Shown here: piece by piece, positions 9,611 through 18,687 of the stretch
Layout of the letters: each line of letters begins with the position of its first letter
How positions within the stretch are numbered: position 1 is the stretch's first letter
From: an uncultured Clostridia bacterium
GTDB lineage: Bacteria > Bacillota > Clostridia > UBA1381
NCBI GenBank assembly: GCA_934444735.1
Contig: CAKSDE010000001.1
Location: 186,001 to 250,000 of the forward strand
Reading direction: 5' to 3'
DNA length: 64,000 nt
Program-made: the position numbers and the translations under genes
The notes under the pieces: model-generated
Seen by the model: the letters and a program-made list of their open reading frames with translations, nothing else
The model's database searches: none
What the model was told of the DNA's origin: nothing

Positions 9611-9664
9611 TATGTATGCAATTATTATCATTAAAATTAAAGCAAATGACAAAAAATATTCCAT
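9602..9664 (-). CDS. 20-aa hydrophobic peptide, putative type I toxin
   Basis: Translation gives MEYFLSFALILMIIIAYIEK, one transmembrane-length hydrophobic stretch with charged ends, typical of membrane-acting type I toxins. The ATG is preceded by a near-perfect AAAGGAGGTG ribosome site 7 nt upstream, itself enclosed in a hairpin (9669-9689). A strong promoter lies at 9729-9757. An overlapping 23-codon frame (9637-9708, starting MAAVVSDTYRKEV) runs through the ribosome site and could couple translation. I do not recognise an exact family; TxpA/Fst/holin-like small toxins are the nearest concept. It is too short for routine gene finders. Toxicity is inference. Confidence 0.65.
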   Translation of the reverse strand: MEYFLSFALILMIIIAYIEK

Positions 9665-9668
9665 AACA

Positions 9669-9689
9669 ACACCTCCTTTCGGTAGGTGT
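9669..9689 (-). promoter_or_regulatory. Shine-Dalgarno-sequestering hairpin in toxin mRNA
   Basis: On the minus strand ACACCT pairs with AGGTGT and CC with GG around a GAAA (GNRA) tetraloop, with one bulged A. The 3' arm and loop contain most of the AAAGGAGGTG ribosome site, so the hairpin would block initiation, as in known type I toxin messages. Confidence 0.7.
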
Positions 9690-9728
9690 CGGAAACAACC
9701 GCCGCCATGTTTCTCTTGCTACGGGAAT

Positions 9729-9757
9729 ATTATACCATGATATTTTAAAAAAATCAA
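9729..9757 (-). promoter_or_regulatory. Promoter of toxin mRNA
   Basis: On the minus strand TTGATT (9757-9752), 17-bp spacer, TATAAT (9734-9729). The message would begin near 9721, about 57 nt before the toxin ATG. Confidence 0.75.
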
Positions 9758-9771
9758 TATTTTTTTAAATA

Positions 9772-9814
9772 AGACAAAACTTGAGCGCAAAATGAAATGA
9801 TTTTGCACTCAAGT
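9772..9814 (-). terminator. Terminator after the DnaD-domain gene
   Basis: Hairpin ACTTGAG-N2-CAAAAT/ATTTTG-N2-CTCAAGT (9779-9814) with a single C-A mismatch. On the minus strand it is followed by TTTTGTCTTATTT. It separates the DnaD gene from the toxin promoter. Confidence 0.8.
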
Positions 9815-9832
9815 CCTATATGTTATATATTA

Positions 9833-10774
9833 TTATTCAATTCTTCCGCGGGTCAGATTTTCAAGATCGGTATATTCCGGACGCTTACCCGAATCTGTGT
9901 TCTTTTTCTGCTTGAAATTCTTATTATCGGCTTCTGCTTCGTCTACGGTTTTTATCCCTTGCGTAAACCATCTCTCTATAATTCTGTCCATGTACGGGAA
10001 AGAGAGCTTGGCGGTCTGAATGATACAGTATTCGTACGCAAGGGCAATCATTTCTTCACTCATACCCTTTTCGTTTTTCCATTTTAAGAGGAACTGCTCC
10101 TCATTCTGACTGAGCGCTCTGTCCGCAATCCCGAGTGCCTTTCGCATGGAATAGAGGAAGTTGTTTTTCTGTTCTTCCTGACGGATAAGTTGCATAATCG
10201 TATCTGCCTCATGCGCACCTTTCTCATTCCAGGAAAGCGCAACCTTTTCGATATATTTCATACTTGTCTTGCCCTTTGAAACGCAAAATTCCAAGAGCAG
10301 CAGTATTGCCTCGGGCGAAAAGTTAAGCCCGTCATAGAACCAGTATATCGACTCCATTTCGGATTGCGTGAGAATACGCCCGAATATATCCTGCGCAAGA
10401 TGCATCATATCCGACAGCTCTCGGGTAGTTGAAATTTTTTCGCTTACTTGAATACTGTCGTAAACCTTCTTTTCCTCTTTCGGTGCAGCCGGCGCAGCAG
10501 GGATAGGATTTGTATCTTTTCCTATGTATATGCGCTCGCCGTCCTCTTTTAGTGCACCCTTTTGGCGCCAATATGAAAAAGCGTTTAAAATATCGCTTTC
10601 TATTAGGTTTAATTCTCTTGCAAGCTCTGCCGTTGTCATTTGTTCACCTGTTGCGGCAAGAGCAAGTATGTAAAGATACACCTTTACATACTCGCCGTTT
10701 GCCTCCTTTAATTCGTTTTTTATAAAATCCGCAGGGATCTGCACATATTCGTTTCTTGTTATAAATTCCGCCAC
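9833..10774 (-). CDS. DnaD-domain protein
   Basis: 313-aa protein with an N-terminal winged-helix DnaD-like region (residues 1-90: EYVQIPADFIKNEL..., LARELNLIESDILNAFSYW) and two DnaB/DnaD C-terminal-type helical domains (about 120-210 and 220-290; pattern WxxEKGMSEEMIALAYEYC). Family members help load the replicative helicase at origin or restart complexes. The GTG start has AAAGGA about 10 nt upstream. It is transcribed divergently from rpoB, from a promoter at 10931-10959 that points toward the rpoB promoter. It could equally be a phage-type replication protein, but the chromosomal setting favours a host factor. Confidence 0.8.
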   Translation of the reverse strand: MAEFITRNEYVQIPADFIKNELKEANGEYVKVYLYILALAATGEQMTTAELARELNLIESDILNAFSYWRQKGALKEDGERIYIGKDTNPIPAAPAAPKEEKKVYDSIQVSEKISTTRELSDMMHLAQDIFGRILTQSEMESIYWFYDGLNFSPEAILLLLEFCVSKGKTSMKYIEKVALSWNEKGAHEADTIMQLIRQEEQKNNFLYSMRKALGIADRALSQNEEQFLLKWKNEKGMSEEMIALAYEYCIIQTAKLSFPYMDRIIERWFTQGIKTVDEAEADNKNFKQKKNTDSGKRPEYTDLENLTRGRIE

Positions 10775-10843
10775 TTTTTACATCGTCCTTTTTATTTTAT
10801 ATATATTTTTTTTAGAAAAATTAAAATTTTGTTAAAAACCCTC

Positions 10844-10872
10844 TTGACAGCATGGGAATTATGTGATATCAT
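10844..10872 (+). promoter_or_regulatory. Promoter of rpoBC
   Basis: TTGACA (10844-10849), 17 bp, TATCAT (10867-10872). The predicted leader to rpoB is about 145 nt. A second TATAAT at 10882-10887 has a poorer -35. Confidence 0.7.
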
Positions 10873-10930
10873 GTATTATTGTATAATAGTATTATTATGG
10901 GCTTTTTGTCGCCGAATATCACATGAATAC

Positions 10931-10959
10931 ATTATAGCATATACGGTGAAAAAAATCAA
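10931..10959 (-). promoter_or_regulatory. Promoter of the DnaD-domain gene, facing the rpoBC promoter
   Basis: On the minus strand TTGATT (10959-10954), 17 bp, TATAAT (10936-10931). Its start near 10924 lies downstream of the rpoBC start (about 10879), so the two 5' leaders overlap by about 45 nt. Confidence 0.65.
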
Positions 10960-11023
10960 GAAGAAAAAAATAATTTTCCGTAACAATACTAAAAAACAGA
11001 ATTTTTAACGAGGTGATTAATGA

Positions 11024-14000
11024 ATGGTGCATGAGGTAAAATTGGGCAAAAACACCCGACTCAGTTATTCTAAAATCAATGAGGTTTTAGAAATGCCTAA
11101 CCTTATCGAGGTGCAGAAAAATTCCTACAGATGGTTTTTGGACGAAGGCTTGCGTGAAGTATTTCACGATATTTCACCTATAACCGACCACTCGGGAAAT
11201 CTTATTCTTGAATTTTTCGACTACAGTCTGGATTACAATCCGAAGTACTCTGTCGAAGAATGTAAAGAACGTGACGCGAAGTATGCGGCTCCTCTGCGTG
11301 TAAAGGTAAGACTTATCAATAATGAAACGGGAGAAGTGAAAGAACAGGAAATCTTTATGGGCGATTTCCCACTTATGACAGAGCAGGGTACATTTATTAT
11401 AAACGGTGCCGAGCGTGTTATTGTCAGCCAGTTGGTTCGTTCCCCGGGTATCTACTATGATATGCAGCGCGACAAAACGGGAAAGCCTCTTTATGCTTCG
11501 ACCGTAATTCCTTACAGAGGCGCATGGCTTGAATATGAAACAGATTCCTCCGATGTATTCTCGGTAAGAATCGACAGAACAAGAAAAGTGCCTGTAACCG
11601 TTCTTATAAGAGCTTTGGGATATGAGTCAAACGCGTCTATATTAGAGCTTTTCGGAGAGGATCCGAGATTTACCGCAACATTTGAAAAGGATCTTACAAC
11701 CTCGCGTGACGAGGCACTTTTGGAAATATATAAGCGTTTGCGTCCGGGTGAGCCTTTGAATGTTGAGAATGCGGAATCATTAATTACTAATATGTTCTTC
11801 GATCCCAAGCGTTATGATTTGGCAAGGGTAGGAAGATATAAATTCAATAAAAAGCTTGCGCTTTCTTCGAGAATACTCGGAAAGACAATCGCTGAGGATG
11901 TTGTAAATCCCGAAACGGGCGAAATTATTGCCGCAGCGGGCGATGTTATTTCGGATACCGGCGCAAAGGAAAAGGGATATGCCGACGCAAAGGATTGGGC
12001 AGAGGCAATGGAGAGAGCCGGAGTTAATACGGTTATGCTCTCGGTCAACGAAATCCCGGTAAAGGTGTTCTCAAACGATATGGTTTACCTTTCAACATTT
12101 GTTGATACCGATGCACTTGAAATCAAAGACAGAAAAGTATGCCGCAGCGTATTGGAAAAGGTTTTGGAAGAGGCTGGCGGAGATCTTGACGAGCAGAAAA
12201 GACTTATCGAATACAACATGGACGAGCTTAATCCGAAACACATTACGGTATTTGATATACTCGCATCGATAAACTATATTATAAACCTTGCAAACGGTGT
12301 GGGCAGCTTAGACGATATTGACCACCTCGGAAACAGACGTTTGAGATGCGTCGGCGAACTGTTGCAAAACCAGTTCAGAATCGGTCTTGCACGTATGGAG
12401 CGTGTCGTAAGAGAGAGAATGACAACTCAGGATCTTGAAATCATCACTCCGCAGACGCTTATAAATATACGCCCGATAATTGCGGCTACAAATGAATTTT
12501 TCGGTTCATCTCAGCTGTCGCAGTTCATGGATCAGCCTAATCCGCTGGCAGAATTAAGACATAAAAGAAGAATTTCGGCACTCGGCCCCGGCGGTCTTTC
12601 AAGAGAGCGTGCAGGCTTTGAAGTGCGTGACGTTCACTACTCGCACTACGGACGTATGTGTCCTATAGAAACGCCTGAAGGACCTAACATCGGTCTTATC
12701 ACCTCATTGGCGACATTTGCGAGAATAAATGAATACGGCTTTATCGAGGCTCCGTACAGACGTGTTGATAAAGAAACGGGTATAGTAACAAAAGAAATTG
12801 AATATATGACAGCCGACCGTGAAGATGAGTTTAAAATCGCGCAGGCGAACGAGGCTCTCGATGAGGACGGCAGATTTGTGGATAATAAGGTTTCGGCGCG
12901 TTTCCGTGATGAGATCATAGAAGTACCCGGCTCGGAAATCGACTACATGGACGTTTCGCCGAGACAGCTTGTATCGGTTGTTACGGCTTGTATTCCGTTT
13001 TTGGAAAACGATGACGCTAACCGTGCCCTGATGGGATCAAACATGCAGTGTCAGGCAGTTCCGCTTTTGACTACCGATTCGCCTATTGTCGGAACGGGTA
13101 TGGAGCATAAGGTTGCGAAAGATTCGGGTTCTGCGGTTTTGGCTGTTGAATCGGGTGTGGTTGAAAAGGTTGCGGCAGATGAAATCATCTTAAAAGGCGA
13201 CAATACGGGTATAAAACACCGCCAGAAGCTTATTAAATTCGCACGTTCCAACCAATCGACCTGTATAAACCAGCGTCCGATTGTCGAAGTGGGCGAACAC
13301 GTTGAAAAAGGCGATATTATCGCGGACGGCCCTGCTATGGATAACGGCGAGCTTGCACTGGGTAAGAATATATTGATCGGATTTATGACCTGGGAGGGTT
13401 ATAACTACGAGGACGCTGTTTTGATAAGCGAAGAATTGGTAAAACACGATGTGTTTACATCTATTCATATAGAAGAATACGAATGTGAGTCGAGAGATAC
13501 GAAGCTCGGACCCGAAGAAATCACACGCGATATTCCGAATGTTTCCGAGGACGCTTTGAAGGATCTTGACGAAGAGGGTATTATAAGAATCGGCGCAAAG
13601 GTTCGCGCAGGAGATATATTGGTCGGTAAGGTTACACCTAAGGGCGAAACCGAGCTTACCGCAGAAGAAAGACTTTTGCGTGCAATATTCGGTGAAAAAG
13701 CACGCGAAGTAAGAGATACGTCGCTTAAAGTTCCTCATGGTGAACAGGGTATAATCGTTGACGTTAAGGTATTTACAAGAGAAAACGGCGACGAACTCTC
13801 ACCGGGTGTTAATCAGGTGGTTCGCTGCTATATCGCACAGAAGAGAAAGATCTCCGTCGGCGATAAGATGGCAGGACGTCACGGTAATAAGGGTGTCGTA
13901 TCCCGTGTATTGCCTCAGGAGGATATGCCGTTTTTGGAGGACGGAACACCGCTGCAGATCGTTTTGAATCCGTTGGGCGTTCCTTCGCGTATGAATATCG

Positions 14001-14815
14001 GTCAGGTTTTGGAGATGCACTTGGGATATGCGTACAGAAAGCTCGGAGAACAGCTGGGTAAGGCTATAAAGATTGCGACACCGGTATTTGACGGTGCCGA
14101 AGATGAGGATCTGAAAGAGGCTTTTGAAAAGGCAGGCTTAAGCCCCGATTTCAAATCTGTCGTATATGACGGAAGAACGGGCGAAAAGTTTGATAATCCC
14201 GTTACGGTCGGAGTCATGTATTACTTAAAGCTCGACCACTTGGTTGACGATAAGATACACGCACGTTCGACAGGCCCGTACTCATTGGTAACGCAGCAGC
14301 CTTTGGGCGGTAAAGCTCAGTTCGGCGGACAGCGTTTCGGTGAAATGGAAGTTTGGGCACTCGAGGCATACGGTGCTGCATACACATTGCAGGAAATACT
14401 GACTGTTAAATCCGATGATATTATCGGACGTGTCAAGACCTACGAGGCAATCGTTAAGGGTGAAAATATTCCGAAATCGGGTATACCGGAATCCTTCAAG
14501 GTATTGGTTAAAGAACTCCAGTCGCTTGCTTTGGATATACGTATTCTCGATAAAAACGGCGATGAGATTGATCTTGATAATTCAATGGACGAAGATGACG
14601 ATTATGCGCCTAATTCCGATATTGCGGATACTATGTCGGAAGCGAACGGCATGGGTTCGGAATATGATGACGATATCGGCGATGATATGATTTTTGAAAA
14701 TGCAGATGACGATGATCTGGACGATGACGATGCGGATTTCTTCGATCCTGATGATGACGATGATGATGACGATGATGACGATAAAAATGATTTCATTACC
14801 GTAGACGATTTTTAA
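11024..14815 (+). CDS. rpoB: RNA polymerase beta subunit
   Basis: 1263-aa catalytic subunit of RNA polymerase. The rifampicin region [20 protein letters not shown] and [20 protein letters not shown] is intact, without obvious resistance changes. Later conserved parts include [15 protein letters not shown] and [20 protein letters not shown]. Unusually, the last about 75 residues form an almost uninterrupted acidic tail with a run of eleven Asp. AGGTGA lies 7 nt before the ATG. rpoC follows after 15 nt. The ribosomal-protein genes that often precede it (rplJ-rplL) are absent; the upstream neighbour is a divergent DnaD gene. Confidence 0.98.
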   Translation: MVHEVKLGKNTRLSYSKINEVLEMPNLIEVQKNSYRWFLDEGLREVFHDISPITDHSGNLILEFFDYSLDYNPKYSVEECKERDAKYAAPLRVKVRLINNETGEVKEQEIFMGDFPLMTEQGTFIINGAERVIVSQLVRSPGIYYDMQRDKTGKPLYASTVIPYRGAWLEYETDSSDVFSVRIDRTRKVPVTVLIRALGYESNASILELFGEDPRFTATFEKDLTTSRDEALLEIYKRLRPGEPLNVENAESLITNMFFDPKRYDLARVGRYKFNKKLALSSRILGKTIAEDVVNPETGEIIAAAGDVISDTGAKEKGYADAKDWAEAMERAGVNTVMLSVNEIPVKVFSNDMVYLSTFVDTDALEIKDRKVCRSVLEKVLEEAGGDLDEQKRLIEYNMDELNPKHITVFDILASINYIINLANGVGSLDDIDHLGNRRLRCVGELLQNQFRIGLARMERVVRERMTTQDLEIITPQTLINIRPIIAATNEFFGSSQLSQFMDQPNPLAELRHKRRISALGPGGLSRERAGFEVRDVHYSHYGRMCPIETPEGPNIGLITSLATFARINEYGFIEAPYRRVDKETGIVTKEIEYMTADREDEFKIAQANEALDEDGRFVDNKVSARFRDEIIEVPGSEIDYMDVSPRQLVSVVTACIPFLENDDANRALMGSNMQCQAVPLLTTDSPIVGTGMEHKVAKDSGSAVLAVESGVVEKVAADEIILKGDNTGIKHRQKLIKFARSNQSTCINQRPIVEVGEHVEKGDIIADGPAMDNGELALGKNILIGFMTWEGYNYEDAVLISEELVKHDVFTSIHIEEYECESRDTKLGPEEITRDIPNVSEDALKDLDEEGIIRIGAKVRAGDILVGKVTPKGETELTAEERLLRAIFGEKAREVRDTSLKVPHGEQGIIVDVKVFTRENGDELSPGVNQVVRCYIAQKRKISVGDKMAGRHGNKGVVSRVLPQEDMPFLEDGTPLQIVLNPLGVPSRMNIGQVLEMHLGYAYRKLGEQLGKAIKIATPVFDGAEDEDLKEAFEKAGLSPDFKSVVYDGRTGEKFDNPVTVGVMYYLKLDHLVDDKIHARSTGPYSLVTQQPLGGKAQFGGQRFGEMEVWALEAYGAAYTLQEILTVKSDDIIGRVKTYEAIVKGENIPKSGIPESFKVLVKELQSLALDIRILDKNGDEIDLDNSMDEDDDYAPNSDIADTMSEANGMGSEYDDDIGDDMIFENADDDDLDDDDADFFDPDDDDDDDDDDDKNDFITVDDF

Positions 14816-14830
14816 TATTGGAGGTTTTTC

Positions 14831-17800
14831 ATGTTAGAATTTAATAGCTTTGAAGCAATAAAAATCGGTTTAGCCTCACCGGAAACAATACGAGGTTGGT
14901 CACACGGCGAAGTGAAAAAGCCTGAAACGATTAATTATCGTACGCTCAAACCTGAACGTGACGGTTTATTCTGCGAAAGGATTTTCGGGCCTACAAAGGA
15001 CTGGGAATGTCACTGCGGTAAATATAAAAAGATAAGACATAAAGGAATTGTGTGCGAGCGCTGCGGAGTAGAGGTAACGAAATCCAAGGTGCGCCGTGAA
15101 AGAATGGGACATATCGAGCTTGCAACACCTGTATCTCATATATGGTACTTTAAAGGTGTGCCATCATCAATGGGTTCAATTCTCGATATCCCTTTAAGAC
15201 ATCTTGAAAAGGTTCTCTATTTTGCGTCATATGTCGTAATTGACCCGGGCAAAACAGAGCTTACACAAAATCAGATATTAACGGAGAGAGAATACCGCGA
15301 GGCTTATGAAAAGTTCGGCGATAAATTCAAAGCAGGAATGGGCGCCGAGGCTATCCGCGAAATTCTCGAAAAGATAGATTTAGACGAGCTTTCGGCTGAT
15401 CTTAAGGATAAGCTTGAAAAGACTCAGGGACAAATGAAGGGCAAAATTATAAAGCGCCTTGAGATAGTAGAAGCATTCCGTCATTCGGGAAACCGCCCGG
15501 AATGGATGATTCTCTCGGTAATGCCTGTTATTCCGCCTGATTTGCGCCCTATGGTACAATTGGACGGCGGCAGATTTGCGACAAGCGATCTGAACGATTT
15601 GTACAGACGTGTTATTAACCGTAATAACCGTCTGAAACGTCTTTTGGAGCTCGGCGCGCCGGATTTGATTATCCGTAACGAAAAGCGTATGCTCCAGGAG
15701 GCGGTTGACGCACTTATAAATAACGGCAGACGCGGACGTACCGTAACAGGCCCGGGCAACCGCGCTCTGAAATCACTTTCCGACCTTTTAAAAGGTAAAC
15801 AGGGACGTTTCAGACAGAACCTCTTGGGTAAGCGTGTTGACTATTCGGGACGTTCGGTTATCGTTGTCGGACCGGAAATGAAGATATATCAGTGCGGATT
15901 GCCGAAAGAAATGGCAATCGAACTCTTCAAGCCTTTTGTAATGAAAGAATTGGTTGCAAGAGGTATTGCACAGAACATTAAAAATGCAAAGAGAATGGTT
16001 GAGAAGGTAAAGCCGGAAGTATGGGGCGTTCTGGAGGACGTTATAAAAGAGCATCCTGTTCTTTTGAACCGTGCGCCGACACTGCACAGACTCGGTATCC
16101 AGGCGTTCGAGCCAAAGCTGGTTGAGGGACGTGCATTAAAGCTGCATCCGTTGGTATGTACGGCATATAATGCCGACTTCGACGGTGACCAGATGGCTGT
16201 CCATGTACCGCTCTCGCCCGAGGCACAGGCAGAGGCACGTTTCCTGATGCTTTCCGCAAATAACCTCTTAAAGCCGCAGGACGGACACCCGGTAACTGTT
16301 CCTACACAGGATATGATTCTGGGAAGTTACTATCTGACGCTTGTAAAGGATACAGAGCTTGGAGGAAAGGACTATCCGGGACGCGATCAGTCGGAGGAAT
16401 GGCACCCACATTCATATATAAGCCCCGACGAGGCGCTTTTGGCTTATGCAAATAATGAGCTTGGTCTCCATACACCGATTCGTGTATTGGTAGAAAAAGA
16501 TGTCCGCGGCGAGCATTACTCAAAGATGGTTGATATAACTGTCGGACGTATTATATTTAATGCGAATATTCCGCAGAATCTCGGATATATAGACAGAAAG
16601 AATCCCGACAATATATGCGATTTTGAAATCAACTTCATTGTCGGCAAGAAACAGCTCGGTAAAATTATCGACCGTTGTATCCGTATCCACGGTACAACCA
16701 AAACCGCAGAAGTGCTTGACCTTATCAAGGCAACGGGTTACAAATACTCGACAAAGGGCGCTATCACGGTTGCCGTTTCGGACATCGAAGTGCCTGAAAA
16801 GAAAGCGGAAATTCTTGCAGAGGCAGAGGCTAAGGTCGATACTATAACAAAGAAGTTCCGCCGCGGTATGCTTACCAACGAGGAAAGATATAACGAAGTA
16901 ATAAAGATCTGGAACGAAACGACAAATATAGTTACAGACGCCATGATGGAAAACATGGATAAGTTCAACAACATCTACATGATGGCGGACTCCGGTGCCC
17001 GTGGTGCGGTAAACCAGATTCGTCAGCTTGCGGGTATGCGTGGTCTTATGGCAGATACGCAGGGTCGTGCCGTTGAAATTCCTATCCGTGCTAACTTCCG
17101 CGAAGGTCTTAACGTTTTGGAATACTTCATTTCATCTCACGGCGCGAGAAAAGGTCTTACCGATACAGCTCTTCGTACAGCCGATTCGGGTTACCTGACC
17201 CGTCGTTTGGTTGACGTATCGCAAGACGTTATCGTCCGTGAAAACGATTGCGGAACGGACGAGGGCGAATGGGTATCGGAAATCACAGACGGCAAGGAGA
17301 TTATCGAGCCGCTGCACGACCGTATTTTGGGACGTATCGCAAAGGAAAACGTTGTCAACCCCGAAACGGGCGACATCATCGTTTATGCCGGCGATATGAT
17401 TAACGATAATCAGGCAACAAAGATTATAAACGCAGGTATAAATAAGGTTTGCATAAGAACTGTTCTGACCTGTAAATCAAAGGTCGGCGTGTGTGCTAAA
17501 TGTTACGGTACAAACCTTGCAACGGGCGAGCTCGTAAATGTCGGCGAAGCTGTCGGTATCATAGCTGCACAGTCTATCGGTGAGCCGGGTACACAGCTTA
17601 CAATGCGTACATTCCACGCCGGCGGTGTCGCAGGAGGCGCAGACGTTACGCAGGGTCTTCCGAGAGTAGAGGAATTGTTTGAGGCAAGAAAGCCTAAGGG
17701 TCTTGCGATTATTTCCGAAATCAGCGGAACGGTTACTGTCAATGAATCAAAGCGCAAGCGTGAAATCATTGTAACCAACGACGAAATGGGAGAGGCAAGA

Positions 17801-18391
17801 ACGTATGTTATCCCTTACGGCTCGACAATTAAGGTTCAGACAGGAGATAAGATTGAGGACGGTACGGAGCTGACTGTCGGTTCTGTTAACCCGAACGATA
17901 TTCTCCACATCAAAGGGCCTCATGCAGTTCAGGTATATATCACACGTGAAGTTCAGAGAACTTACCGTATGCAGGGTGTTGACATCAATGATAAGCACGT
18001 TGAGATCATAACTCGTCAGATGCTCAGAAAGGTCCGCGTTGATGACACAGGAGATACAAATCTCCTGATTGGATCGTTAGTTGATAAATTTGAACTTGAA
18101 GAAGCAAATGCACATCTGGATCGAAACGGCGGCGGAACACACGCTGTAGGCTCGCCTGTTCTTTTGGGTATAACCAAGGCGTCGCTTGCAACAGAATCCT
18201 TCCTCTCGGCAGCGTCATTCCAGGAAACCACAAAGGTTTTGACAGACGCGGCAATAAAGGGTAAGGTTGATCCGCTTTTGGGCCTTAAGGAAAATGTTAT
18301 CATAGGTAAGCTCATTCCGGCAGGAACGGGAATGCCGATGTACAAAGACGTAGGCATCACTGTTGAGGGTGTTGAAGTTACAGAAGAATAA
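14831..18391 (+). CDS. rpoC: RNA polymerase beta' subunit
   Basis: 1186-aa subunit carrying the active-site motif [14 protein letters not shown] near residue 450, in which three Asp bind the catalytic Mg2+. The N-terminal zinc ribbon is [20 protein letters not shown] and the second zinc site is [13 protein letters not shown]. The trigger loop/bridge helix region ([40 protein letters not shown]) is complete. Translation probably starts at ATG 14831 after GGAGG. It forms an operon with rpoB and ends at a strong terminator. The usual downstream rpsL-rpsG-fusA genes are not present. Confidence 0.98.
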   Translation: MLEFNSFEAIKIGLASPETIRGWSHGEVKKPETINYRTLKPERDGLFCERIFGPTKDWECHCGKYKKIRHKGIVCERCGVEVTKSKVRRERMGHIELATPVSHIWYFKGVPSSMGSILDIPLRHLEKVLYFASYVVIDPGKTELTQNQILTEREYREAYEKFGDKFKAGMGAEAIREILEKIDLDELSADLKDKLEKTQGQMKGKIIKRLEIVEAFRHSGNRPEWMILSVMPVIPPDLRPMVQLDGGRFATSDLNDLYRRVINRNNRLKRLLELGAPDLIIRNEKRMLQEAVDALINNGRRGRTVTGPGNRALKSLSDLLKGKQGRFRQNLLGKRVDYSGRSVIVVGPEMKIYQCGLPKEMAIELFKPFVMKELVARGIAQNIKNAKRMVEKVKPEVWGVLEDVIKEHPVLLNRAPTLHRLGIQAFEPKLVEGRALKLHPLVCTAYNADFDGDQMAVHVPLSPEAQAEARFLMLSANNLLKPQDGHPVTVPTQDMILGSYYLTLVKDTELGGKDYPGRDQSEEWHPHSYISPDEALLAYANNELGLHTPIRVLVEKDVRGEHYSKMVDITVGRIIFNANIPQNLGYIDRKNPDNICDFEINFIVGKKQLGKIIDRCIRIHGTTKTAEVLDLIKATGYKYSTKGAITVAVSDIEVPEKKAEILAEAEAKVDTITKKFRRGMLTNEERYNEVIKIWNETTNIVTDAMMENMDKFNNIYMMADSGARGAVNQIRQLAGMRGLMADTQGRAVEIPIRANFREGLNVLEYFISSHGARKGLTDTALRTADSGYLTRRLVDVSQDVIVRENDCGTDEGEWVSEITDGKEIIEPLHDRILGRIAKENVVNPETGDIIVYAGDMINDNQATKIINAGINKVCIRTVLTCKSKVGVCAKCYGTNLATGELVNVGEAVGIIAAQSIGEPGTQLTMRTFHAGGVAGGADVTQGLPRVEELFEARKPKGLAIISEISGTVTVNESKRKREIIVTNDEMGEARTYVIPYGSTIKVQTGDKIEDGTELTVGSVNPNDILHIKGPHAVQVYITREVQRTYRMQGVDINDKHVEIITRQMLRKVRVDDTGDTNLLIGSLVDKFELEEANAHLDRNGGGTHAVGSPVLLGITKASLATESFLSAASFQETTKVLTDAAIKGKVDPLLGLKENVIIGKLIPAGTGMPMYKDVGITVEGVEVTEE

Positions 18392-18438
18392 AAAGAGATT
18401 GGCAGAAAAATGCTTTAAGCTTGATGTCAATTTCGCAG

Positions 18439-18478
18439 GGGAGCAATTCCGAAAAAAATGGGATTGTTCCCTTTTTAT
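18439..18478 (+). terminator. Terminator of rpoBC
   Basis: 12-bp stem GGGAGCAATTCC (18439-18450)/GGGATTGTTCCC (18460-18471), loop GAAAAAAAT, then TTTTTATTA. Confidence 0.9.
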
Positions 18479-18582
18479 TATAAATTTTATCTTTAACCCG
18501 ATTTTTTTATGGCAAAAGCTTTAGAATATGCATTTTTTTACGTACGGTATTCGGCAATTTGCATAAAATTACCTATTAATTC

Positions 18583-18611
18583 TTGCAAAACGGGAAAATA
18601 AGTGATAAAAT
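18583..18611 (+). promoter_or_regulatory. Promoter of the LRR surface protein gene
   Basis: TTGCAA (18583-18588), 17 bp, TAAAAT (18606-18611). The 18479-18582 stretch before it shows nothing else I can support. Confidence 0.55.
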
Positions 18612-18687
18612 AAACTTAATTAAAATTTATAAACCAAAATTTTGCGCGGCTTAAGGCAGCGCATTTTTAAATCAGGGGGGTATAAAA

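Noticed and set aside
9540..9740. 66-codon plus-strand frame across the toxin-antitoxin region
   Set aside because: It is antisense to the toxin mRNA, has no ribosome site, and its sequence is explained by the reverse complement of the SD hairpin, toxin frame and leader.
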